Source: Coriolopsis trogii (lineage: Eukaryota; Basidiomycota; Agaricomycetes; Polyporales; Polyporaceae). Taken from it: a DNA stretch of 64,000 nucleotides. The stretch's first letter is position 1, and each line of letters starts with the position of its first letter. Positions 1 to 9,398 of this stretch are shown here, in pieces. The stretch covers positions 1,550,001 to 1,614,000 of the forward strand of contig JAHYIO010000031.1 in assembly GCA_020543525.1 (NCBI GenBank), in the 5' to 3' direction. A program made the position numbers and the translations under genes. The notes under the pieces were generated by a model that was not told where the DNA came from, did no database searches, and was given only the letters and a program-made list of their open reading frames with translations.

Positions 1-965
1 ATGATGACGATGACGACGACCACAACAGTACCAAGGGTCATCATACCACAAGTACAAGGGGTGGAGGTGCAACGGCATCTACCCTGACTATCGGAGGGGC
101 AAGCCCAACTGGTGGAGGCGCAGACGGCGGCGGCACAGGTATCAACAGCACCGGCACCCTCACAAAACACCGGGTTAGTGGAGGGTCGATCACTGGTATT
201 ATTTTGGCATGCCGTGAGTGACATGTCCTGCATGCTCAGAATAGGGCACTCACATCTAAACAAGTACTCCTACTACTGCTCCTGATCCTAACGGCCCGTT
301 GGTGCGTTCGAAAACGGCGGGCTCAAAGAGACGAAGCTGCCGTACGCGTTGCGCCTGCAGTTGCTCCGGCGATGAAGGACACTTCGAAGGCCCCTCTCCT
401 CACTCAGGCTCAACATCCTCCCTCCGTACTCCAACCTCGTTCGGTAGTTCGGAGTCCGAGCGATTCAATCCCAGGAGAGCTGTTCTTCTCCGAAAGCACA
501 GGCCGACAAGGAACGCTTGAGATGCGTAACGTCGCTCCATCAACAGACGATTCCACCCCCCTCCCAAACCCATACGACAGTGGCAATCCACCGCAGCCTC
601 CTCCTCGCAACGATGTGGATCTGCTCTCTTCTCCAACATCACCCACTTCGGATGCATCCATGGCCCGGTACACTTCGTACCGCAGCAGCTCGTCGTACAG
701 GTACCACGACAGAAGCTCGACCGCACCATCCGCCTGGACGCAAGACGAGAGCGCCGTCGCTCTCCTCGCACGCGGAGGATCGCAAGCCTCGCGCCTCACA
801 ACGACTTCTAGCCTCCATGAGGAACTGTCGGGATACCAGAAGGCGTTGGAGGCGCATCACAGGAAGGAAGAGGAAGATGCTGTCAGACAGCACGGTATGG
901 TCGGGGAAGGCTCCGCTTTGCCTGCGGATCCCCCGCCTGTCTACACCGCATCGCACGAACTGTAG
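1..965 (+). CDS. Single-pass membrane protein with PPxY tail, 3' part only
   Basis: The 5' end lies before the window. The frame is open from base 3; exons are 3-213 and 265-965, joined across a 51-nt GT-AG intron with a split Leu codon. The first part is Gly/Ser/Thr-rich, low complexity, with an Asp run and NST N-glycosylation sequons, as expected of an extracellular stalk. One strongly hydrophobic Ile/Leu-rich segment spans the splice junction. It is followed at once by a basic RKRR-type stop-transfer sequence, so the C-terminus (about 220 residues, Ser/Pro-rich) should be cytosolic. Near the end a PPPVY sequence gives a PPxY motif, known to bind WW domains such as those of Nedd4/Rsp5 ligases. 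The layout resembles fungal stress-sensor-like or mid2-like proteins, but no conserved domain is visible, so the role is open. Confidence 0.75.
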
Positions 966-1405
966 GGGCATGTTGGTGGAGTTGAGAGAGGATGGACGAC
1001 ATACTCAGTTGGACGATCTTCTGCCGGCCTGGACAATTGCTTGTGAATCGCGTGCGGTAATAAATTATCTGGGATGGTGTACAATGCAACACCAGCACTG
1101 CAGAGACGTCGCCATGTACTAGTGTACTGCCCAAGACAGCCACGAGGTAAGCCGATCGCGAATAGAAAACAAGGTGGAGGTCTAAGTAGTACCTGACCTA
1201 GGTTTGCTCGCTCTGGTCACTAAATGATAGGCCAAAGCCGCTCCATATACGAGGAAGTCGCGGGAACAGAGTTTCTACGAAGAAGAGCTCAGGCCTCAGG
1301 TACTCATGCAATAAGTATCAGGGCGACGTGGTGACTCGCGATCGGATGAGCGAGTTCATGCTACTACTAGCGGCGCCTGAGAACCGCCGGCGCTAAATAG
1401 TTAGG
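966..1405. other. Intergenic, no gene seen
   Basis: Short overlapping frames only, without credible splice sites or protein-like composition. It holds the 3' flank of the membrane-protein gene and the promoter of the first orphan copy. A stretch near 1165-1215 weakly resembles 2955-3005, which may mark the true left edge of the duplication described below. Confidence 0.6.
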
Positions 1406-1460
1406 TCACTTCTCTGCCGGCGCCACTTCCCCAGTCCTCACTGACAACTTACAAGGCCTC

Positions 1461-2377
1461 ATGTCGGGTCTCGACAAATACAAGCTTCCCCGCGAACAAG
1501 TCGACGTTGAAGCCATTGCGCAAGAGATCTATCGATACCTTCGGATCGGCGCCGAGGATAACGAGTTCCTCAGCTACGATCCTACTCGTCGTGACGCCAT
1601 CACCGCTGAGCTCTACGCCCACCCTGACTGTAAACCGTCTTTTTGGCCCGACCAGGTCGTGGGTGCAGACTTGCCTCTTGAGAAATACGATGAATACCTT
1701 GCAAAAGCCAACACCGCGATTGAACGACTCACACCACCGCAATCCCTGGAGGAGTGAGTATCAGCGACTGCTACGTATCTTGCTATGCATGCTTACTCGT
1801 CTCTAGTCGGGTCATGCGCTCTAATATAGCATTCACCGCCCTTTTGGTCTTCCAACAGTACAAGGAAGAGTACGCGTTGTTAGACCACTACGACCTTGCC
1901 ATGGCAGTCATGAAGCGTTCCACTGAATTGTGCGTGCCTTTGTATTGCATCTGCGGCTCGCAGCACCTACAAGTTGCACTGTATCGCAGAATGGACGAGT
2001 GGCATAAGAACGAATACCCCCGTTTATTTCCTGACCGCGCTGAGGCAAGGAAGAATCAGTCAACGGATCCAAAACGTGTGAACCCTCCGCTAACGTGTCG
2101 CTCCCGTAACCCCGACGCAACTTCGGTCAAGGACATCAGAGAGTACTTGGATAGCCCGCACACGCTGCTGGGTAAGCGGTTCCAGCACTCGCCACCTCCT
2201 GGCGAAGAGCAGGACTACAAGGGTACATGGGAGATGGAGTCGTACAGCACGCGGATGCGTGAGGGGCGTGTTGAGCACGAGTTCCAAATCCTGCTTGAAG
2301 CATTCGATGGGGCACCGCTGCCCATGAGCCGGGAGGAGGTCGAGTTCCTGTTGAAGTACTCAACGCCGATTGCCTGA
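1461..2377 (+). CDS. Orphan protein, copy A (267 aa)
   Basis: Exons 1461-1753, 1807-1929 and 1990-2377 give 267 residues. The first intron (53 nt) uses GTGAGT and an early TAG acceptor; the second is 60 nt. The model is supported by the paralogue at 3417-4338, which has the same length, intron positions and phases. I recognise no domain. The N-terminal third is acidic and helical-looking (YRYLRI, EKYDEYLAKAN), the middle is basic (RKNQS, CRSRNP), and the C-terminal third, with SPPPGEEQDYKGTW and EAFDGAPLPMSREE, is the part best conserved between the copies. There is no signal peptide or membrane segment, so a soluble intracellular protein is likely. It may belong to a lineage-specific fungal family; function unknown. 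Confidence 0.85.
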
Positions 2378-2857
2378 TCGACGCACGTCTGCCGATATCA
2401 ACAATCTCGCACTCTCTCTTGCGCTGTCCTTGTTCTGCATAGTTACCTCAGTGTGGTATTAGCATTGAAGTCATTCAAAGCGAAGATGATCTGTGAAACT
2501 CTCATAGCAATCACCGAGGGCGATATTCGAGTTTGGTAAGTGGGGACTATCGATTGCGGTACAAACGTCGAAGGTCCATTGTGCTAGGTATGAGGACAGC
2601 GGTGACCTCAACACTGCGAAGGATCGTACCCTCCGGTGACTGGATTGTCCTATACTAGGGCATCCTATCAGGCGTCGAGATGTCGGCATACGAAGGTCTT
2701 ATTACCAGGTACTATCGTTTATGAGTCGCGCACAGATAGATCACTGTGCAAAAACGGACTGCGTTGAACTGCGCCGCACGAAGTGAGTTGAAGAAAAAAC
2801 GAGGTGGAGGCATGTGCAACCACCCACACGTGGACCGCGCCAATGAACGACCGGCAT

Positions 2858-2940
2858 ACTAGCGATCACTACCGCATACACCCACTCCACTTCTGAACTT
2901 CACTCGGTCCGAATCCCTGCACGCCGAGCGTATCTTCCCG
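2858..2940 (-). pseudogene. Duplicated fragment of the SPO11 3' end
   Basis: These 83 bases match 4926-5007 almost base for base. Read on the minus strand they encode the last 27 or so residues of SPO11 (GKIRSACRDSD... to the TAG stop). The match ends at 2940, in the middle of what is SPO11 coding sequence in the other copy. The fragment has no upstream coding part and is a non-functional passenger of the duplication. Confidence 0.85.
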
Positions 2941-3365
2941 CCTTGCAGTCAAAGAGGAAACAAGGTGGATGCCCAGTGACTACCTGAACTGTAACTTTTG
3001 CTGGCTTCGGCAACTCCTTATGAAGCTTCGTACCAGTAGAGACTAGTAGACGGGGACGACGTCGTGGGCGATACGGCGGCGCGCTCATGTACTGACGTGG
3101 TAGATAAGGGTGCGAAGTTGGGGTCGTGAGAGAGGTAGTGGTCAATTCCGCGAAGTACATCCAATGGTGATGGTATTACGGTGGCGGGAATAACTGACTA
3201 GTTCTCAACAAATGTTACTAACAGCGTTATTATTAATAGCCCGAGGAGTTATTCCCGCCGTAGATGGTATGTAGTAGTTAGCGGGATCAGACAATAAATA
3301 AGATTTATTGGGTAGAGTCGTCTGGCGAAAACCTCGAAAGGCTTAGAAGCGCTAGCGCTAGCTCA
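2941..3365. other. Spacer between duplication units
   Basis: No supportable gene. It separates the captured SPO11 tail from the promoter of orphan copy B and contains the inverted repeat at 3183-3259. It may partly correspond to the sequence upstream of unit A (similar bases near 1165-1215 and 2955-3005), which would make this the upstream flank of unit B rather than an inserted spacer. Confidence 0.5.
3183..3259. repeat. Perfect 13-bp inverted repeat, MITE-like
   Basis: GGCGGGAATAACT at 3183-3195 is exactly inverted at 3247-3259, with about 51 AT-rich bases between. The flanking bases continue the symmetry imperfectly (ACGG outside the left arm, GT outside the right). I see no clear target-site duplication. 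It could be a very short non-autonomous transposon remnant or a chance hairpin. Confidence 0.45.
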
Positions 3366-3416
3366 TCACTTCTCTCAGCTCTGCCATTTCCCCAGTCCTC
3401 ACATTGATAGGGCCTC

Positions 3417-4338
3417 ATGTCGGGTCTCGACGAATACAAGCTCACTCGCGAGCAAGTCAACGTTGAAGCCATTGCGCAAGAGATATATCGATACCTCCGG
3501 ATTAGTGCTGAGGATACCGAGTTCCTCAGCTACGATCCCGCTCGTCGCGATGCCATCTGTGCTGAGCTCTACGCACATCCTGACTGCAAGTCCTCTTGTT
3601 GGCCCGACCAGGTTGTGGGTGCAGACTTGCCTCCTGAAAAATACGATGAATACCTTGCGCAGGCCAACGCCGAGATTGAACGACTCACGCCGCCGCAATC
3701 GTTGGAAGAGTGAGTATCAGGGACTGCTACGCATCTCGGTCTGGCTTACACCACGTCTTCAGTCGGGTCATGCGAGCTCACCTCGCAACCTGCGCTCTTC
3801 TGGTCTTCCAACAGTACAAGGAACAATACGCATTGGTGGACCACTATGACCTTGCCGCCGCAGTGGTGAAGCGTTCCGATGAACTGTACGTACCTTTTTA
3901 TTGTATCTGCTGGTTGTAGTACTCACGAATATTTGCGCAACATCTCGCAGAATGGACCAGTGGCAAGAGATCGTGTACCCCACTTTGTTCCCCGACCGTG
4001 CTCAGGAAAGGAAGAATAGCGCAACAGGTCCAAAATGTGTGGACGCTCCACCAACGCGTCGCTCTCGCAAACCCAAGGCAATTTCAGCTAAGAACATCAG
4101 CGAGTTCTTGACCAGCCCATACATGTTGCTGGGCAAACAATTCCAGCACTCGCCACCTCCTGGCGAAGAGCAGGACTACAAGGGTACATGGGAGATGGAA
4201 TCGTACAGCACGCGGATGCGGGAGGGGCGCGTCGATCACGAGTTCCAAATCCTGCTTGAAGCATTCGATGGGGCACCGCTGCCCATGAGCCGGGAGGATG
4301 TGGAATTCCTATTGAAGCACTCAACGCCGATTGCCTGA
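3417..4338 (+). CDS. Orphan protein, copy B (267 aa)
   Basis: Exons 3417-3709, 3763-3885 and 3951-4338 encode 267 residues, with introns at the same positions as copy A (53 and 65 nt). No frameshift or stop breaks the frame, so both copies look functional. Exon 1 proteins differ at about 15 of 98 positions. The first part of exon 3 is much more diverged, and the last 66 codons differ by only three residues. No known domain, signal peptide or membrane segment is seen. It converges tail-to-tail with SPO11 (stop codons about 590 bp apart). Function unknown. Confidence 0.85.
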
Positions 4339-4925
4339 TCGACGCATGTCTGCTGATATCGAGATCCTCGCATTCTCTCTTGTGCTGTCCTTGTTCTGCA
4401 TGGTTACCTCCTCAATTACATGCGTTTGGTTCAAGCTTCGCATCGAAGCCATTTTATGCCAAAATAATCTATGTAGCTCTCGTAGCAATCCCCGAGAGCG
4501 ATATTCGAGTGTCGTGAGTGCGGACTACTGACTGCGGTCCAAAATTCCGGCCGTTGTACTAGGTAGGGTCCTAGTTACTAGTATGTGGACAGAAGTGATC
4601 TCAGCACTGCGAAGGATCATATCCTCTCGTGAATGGGGTGTCGTATAAGTATCAGGGCATCCTACTGATGAGGCGCTGAGGTGCCGGCATACGAAAGTCT
4701 GCTAACCAGGTACTACTGTCCATGAGTCGTGCAGCTGCAGCGTACCAAATTGTAGCGATATTGTTTTGTGCACATACTTTGGCCAGAGACCGATGAGGAA
4801 AGATATGTTACTGCGTATATACGGTGTGCGTTGGACTGCGCCGCGCAAGGTGAGTTCAAGAGAAAACGGGGTGAAGGCACGTGCAACCACCCACACGTGG
4901 ACCGCGCCGATGAACGACCGGCGTA
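4339..4925. other. Convergent intergenic region
   Basis: 3' flanks of orphan copy B and SPO11. Much of it aligns with 2378-2857 in the other duplication unit, which also holds no gene. No extra coding or RNA gene is visible. Confidence 0.6.
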
Positions 4926-7180
4926 CTAGCGATCACTACCGCATACACCCACTTCACTTCTGAACTTCACTCGGTCCGAATCCCTGCACGCCGAGCGTAT
5001 CTTCCCGACAAGATAGCGGAGTAGGGGTATTCCGATGTATGCTGCTTCTTGGGTAGGACGATCTCCAGCCTGAGTATTTTCGAGCCCGAGGCCAAGATCC
5101 GCGATGGCGTTTGCAGGAGGTCTGGCGGCACTCAACACCTCCATCTCAGCTTTACGTCGTGAAAACAGCATGTACTGTAGCTCCTTCCTGTGAGATGACC
5201 AAGCGGGCGGGTTTTCCATATGAGTTGAACTCAGAGGAGGAAGCGGGCGATGTGACCGATGCTCACCTGCACTGCGCCGGCAGACCTCTGCGCCTGAGTA
5301 GCGTCCGCGCCTGCGTCAATAAGTCCGATCAATATGAAGCTAACAACGTGACGTGTTTGAACTGTATGTGCCAGAAAGGCAAATATGAGGGCTTCGGCAT
5401 GTATACATACCTTCTTCTCGTCGTGCTTCGTGATCGGAAGCAGCGCATCCTTGTCGATTCCCAGTCTGAGGGGGGCGGTGATGGGTTGGGTGAACAGTCG
5501 GAACTCGACCGCCACCGATACCGCAGCAAGGGAGGTACTCACCCGGATAGCTCGCTTGCCCAGAGACCGAGCCATTGTACCCGCGCTGCGGCGAGATGCT
5601 CGTTCTCGTGCTGCATACGCGTGCTTCCATGCTTATACACGGACAGGATGTCGATCCCGTATGCATCGCCGTCCACAAGGGCCATAATTGGAATCCTGGG
5701 ACGAGTTCCGATCACTCAGTCACCAAATGGGCTTCTTCATGCAGGCGACCCACCGTGACGGAAGATTATCCGCTAATGTTTTGACCAACTGACGAGTGGC
5801 TACATCAGGATAACCCTTTCCCTAGAGAACCATCGGTCAGCCGACTCAGGAGTGAGGAAGCATAAGAGAGCGTCGCCATACCGTCACAATCAATCCGGGA
5901 CCCGGCAGGGCTTCGTCAATGGCGAGTCTCAGCCTGCATAGGGTCTGGAAGACAGCCTACAGCAGTGTGATTGTCAGCGGTGGAGCGAGAAGGGACTATG
6001 GCGTTTCCCCTGACCTCCTTTTCCACTACGAGCACCCAGGCTAAACCTTCAGCGACTTCGAAGCGTTCTATATCTTCGGCTTGTGGGATGAGGGATGCCT
6101 GAACCGAAGTCAGAAGTGCGTAAATGCGTCCGCATGCATGGGGACTAGCCTCGCTGTCGCCGATCTTGATAAGTTCCCCGCTCTTCAAGCGGATGCTCAA
6201 GCCATAGCCTGAGATGAGACCCTTCGAGGATGCTCGCTAGGCGTATAACATTTCAGCTTCTTCTATGTTGTATAGAGCGAGAAAGCGAGTATTTTATCAT
6301 ACGGACCACATTCAAGTCAGCTCGACTGAGCTGGAAGGTTGCGGCGATGTCGTCGACCAACTAAGGGCCCATGATGAGTTCTACTACTTCTATTGCTAGC
6401 TGCTCGAAGAGGACCGCATATACCCCACCTTGTCAACCGTTGCTTGCGAGCGGAAGAGTTGAACATCTTTATAATACATGTCCCTAGGAACGAGTCTCAG
6501 CAGAGTATGATACGGTACTACAAGGAGGGAATTACCGCTTGGTGGTGGGGATATCATTGACTACTGCTTCATGAACAAGATCGACGACGCGGAACAATTG
6601 CGCTGTTTGCCTTTTAGCATGATAACGTATGGTCGATACGTCGCGAAAACTGACCGAAAGGTCTGGCGCTGCTGCCCTTCGAAGACTTTGGGAACATCAG
6701 CGTCCTAGTGGCGATAACACTGCTAATGAGGGCTCATGAGTCAGGTTGAATACATAGAGAATGATTAATACATACTCGGAGGATTCCTTGCTCCTGTTGG
6801 CCAAGTGGAGGATGATCTTCCTTTCAGAGAGTTTCGGCACTTGTGGCTGACTATATGCGCTCGGAAGTACGCCCGAAAGCTGGGTCAGGAATGACAGGAC
6901 GAGGTTTTCCAGACTATTTAGAGCCTCATCTCTAATAATGTCGGCTCCAATGAGTGTTGCAATAACGGCGTAAGACGTACCGAATGTCATGTTCATCCTC
7001 CTCGGATGCATTCATGTCTTCCTCCTGACCATTGTCATAACCTTCTGCGACAATGTCACTCCATGCCTCCTCTTGAATAATCATATTCGATAGGGAGCCT
7101 TCGCGGTCAGGTATGTCACCATCGGACATTGTTGATTGAAGGTCGAGATCGTCCTCGAAGTCAATATCTTGCATCATCAT
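4926..7180 (-). CDS. SPO11: SPO11 meiotic double-strand-break nuclease (475 aa)
   Basis: Fourteen exons on the minus strand: 7180-6981, 6931-6776, 6722-6655, 6602-6536, 6483-6429, 6360-6307, 6236-6150, 6098-6015, 5956-5882, 5821-5754, 5695-5543, 5465-5411, 5310-5267 and 5187-4926. The protein is the eukaryotic topoisomerase VI-A-like enzyme that makes meiotic DNA breaks through a covalent tyrosyl link. Visible motifs are RPFAQLFRVVDLVHEAV; TTKRDMYYKD, where the second Tyr matches the catalytic Tyr; SSKGLISG; LVVEKEAVFQTL, with the metal-binding Glu; and DGDAYGIDIL, the Toprim DxD. ITKHDEKK and MLFSRRKAEMEVL follow. Three ATGs lie in tandem at the start and 7180 is the first. The 51-nt intron 6149-6099 would be GC-AG; if retained it adds 17 in-frame residues. 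The last 27 residues lie in duplication unit B. Confidence 0.93.
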
Positions 7181-7454
7181 CGGCAACTTGTCGCTCTAGG
7201 ATGGGCGTCAGACAAAACGAGGGAGAGAATTGTCCAAGATCCAAACACGCGTACCTGTGAAGTGTAATGTCAACGAAGGTGGGCGTGCGAGTACAAAGAG
7301 CCTCGTTCGGGAGAGGGGATACAAACGCGTGGAGTCACGGTGTGACTGAGCGCGTTGAGTCACGCTAAGAAGCGGCTGACAATATTCTGTGAAGAACCAA
7401 GATCCGATTGAGACGCAAAGTCAACATGCTAACGTAGCAACACAGCAGATACAT

Positions 7455-8608
7455 TCATACCCAATTCTTGACATCCAACTCGAACCACGTCGGTAGCTGC
7501 CTCCAGAACTCGTCCCGCGCAACATCAACGATTACACCATACTCCAGGCGACATGCCTCGCACGCCCTGTATGCCGCCTTGTTTTCTATTCCCGGCTGAT
7601 CGTCGCGCGTCTGCATTACCATACTCTCTCCAATCGAAAACAGTGGGTCGCTGTTACGATTGCAGACCATGCCGTTGACGTCACGAATGAGCTCGAAGGT
7701 GACGGCTTCGAACGCCATCTGACAGGCACGCTTGAGAGACGGCTGTACCTCGTTCCGGTGGACGCATAGTTGCGAAGGGGTGCGACCCTCGAGCTCTGTG
7801 ACGATGAAGGTGGAGAAGAAGCGGGCAGCTTGTTCCTTGCCACGGAGAACGCGACACAGGTCCTCGATGTCAAGTCGATAGTGTACGCCGTCCGGACTGA
7901 CATGACCCTCCATGAGCTGACTGGGAAGATAGCGGGAGAGATCGTAGAAAGCCGAAGGAAGTAACTGGGGGGCGTTGACTTGACGTGCGAGCTGTATGAG
8001 CACGCTGAGAGCAAGCTCGTTAGCATACAAACAATGTACGAGCGACCGGGACGTACAGAGGATGCGGCAACACAGGACGCGGGGCATAGACTCCATCAAG
8101 AGTGGTAGCAGCCTTCTCCCGTGCTTCCCACATAAGTAGGGCTGTCGGCCAAGAGAGGGACAGATTCCTTAGTGCAACCTCGCGGAGGATCCCAACCTCG
8201 TATTTGGTGGCTAGGCGAAGAATGGCGGAGGTCGCCGTGAAGTCCCCGGTAATGTTGTCGTAGGACAAGCTGATGAACGTCTTTCAAAACCAGTCGCTTG
8301 AGGGGTAAAAAGGGAGTTACATACCCGTATAGTGCTCGCAAGAAATGTGCCAAGTCCTCGGGCGAGTCGTCCAGGTATAGCACCGCAAGGCCTTCCAGTA
8401 GCCGGTCATCGTCCGATTTGATAGACTCGATGCTATTCTGCAAAATAGCCGAATGGATGCAGAGAAGTCCACGATGAACGATGAAGTACTGTCGACCAGC
8501 TACGATGGAGAGGTTGCCGTCTTCGAAGGACAATTCAGAGTGACGGGTAGGAACCTCGTACTCTTCGAGGGGGGAGACACATCTGTTGGAGCTGAAGTCT
8601 GGGTCCAT
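7455..8608 (-). CDS. BTB/POZ domain protein (348 aa)
   Basis: Exons 8608-8325, 8269-8057 and 8004-7455, with introns of 55 and 52 nt that have good GT donors and CAG acceptors. The N-terminal half shows a BTB fold pattern: LSIVAGRQYFIVHRGLLCIHSAILQ, then LYLDDSPEDLAHFLRALYG and ATKYEVGILREVALRNL. The C-terminal part (LLPSAFYDLSRY, then a Cys-containing helix-rich region) is the layout of a BTB family greatly expanded in mushroom-forming fungi. Related BTB proteins act as protein-interaction modules, sometimes as cullin-3 adaptors, but no second recognisable domain shows which applies here. It is transcribed toward SPO11, with 274 bp between its stop and the SPO11 start. Confidence 0.9.
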
Positions 8609-9398
8609 GTCAAAGTTGGCAACGTTCCAAGATCACAACGAGGACGGAGAACGAGGACGGAGGAGTCGGGAGGGGGTGCTGCAGTTGAACGGCTGACATC
8701 TCGCGTATATTCGTCAAGTACGATGGGGAGGCCATCGTCAGCCTCGTCTGGCTGACGGTCCAGATCGCAACACTTGATTCCTGTAAAAGCCCTCAAGGTG
8801 TGCCTGTAAGGAATGCTCGCGATGGCGCGGTAGATGTAAGGGGTGATGCTCAGCTGTCGTCCCAGTCAGCCTTCGACTTACTAGTACTCTCAGCGCTGCT
8901 ACCTCTGGCGCACCGCGTCTTGCACCATACACCCGGCCATAGAAGATATCATGGTCTAGATTTTAGTGCTCATCCCTAGGAAATGGGCATCCAGATATTC
9001 GAAGCGAATCCTTCAGCAATACTGAGTAGAGGTCGAATGCTGCCCCGGTATTGAACGTTGAAGGCTTGCAGGCACGAGAGTCAAGAATATGCGGTATGGC
9101 CATCCATTGGATTGACTAGATTCTGGCTGAGGACATGCATGACAAGGTGGAGACGAAGGAGTGTGGGCGATATCTCAGTCTGCAGTCGAGGCGTATACGT
9201 ATATATGTACTCGTCGGCGGCTCAGGCTGAGTATGACGTGAACCGAGGCATGCGTGGGAATGGTCCCGACCCCAGCCCAGGACCTAGGACTCGCGTGTTC
9301 CCTGCCACAGCAGGCCTGGCTTCTTTGTTGACTTTCTGCTGCTCACAGTCGCTGCCACCTCACCCCTCTGCTCATTCATACGTCCCAAGTTCTTCATT
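8609..9398. other. Divergent promoter region
   Basis: Shared upstream region of the BTB gene (-) and the caprin-like gene (+). The short frames here have low-complexity Arg/Ser translations and no homology I recognise. The 40 bases before 9399 are pyrimidine-rich, as in many fungal promoters. Confidence 0.55.

Larger units (their letters stand above)
1406..2940 (+). repeat. Tandem duplication unit A
   Basis: Imperfect direct repeat of 3366-5007. It carries one complete orphan gene, its 3' flank and, at its right end, 83 bases that correspond to the last codons of SPO11. Identity is high in the last part of the gene and patchy in the flanks, with several indels. At 2940/2941 similarity to unit B stops abruptly. 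Confidence 0.85.
3366..5007 (+). repeat. Tandem duplication unit B
   Basis: Direct repeat of 1406-2940, holding orphan copy B and ending inside SPO11. Because the SPO11 gene continues intact to the right of 5007, this unit keeps the original junction and unit A is the derived copy. About 100 bases near 4740-4840 have no counterpart in unit A. Confidence 0.85.

Noticed and set aside
6205..6235. CTGAGATGAGACCC, resembling part of a TPP riboswitch core
   Set aside because: It lies inside SPO11 sequence on the opposite strand, without the other conserved TPP-riboswitch segments, and THI6 is far away.
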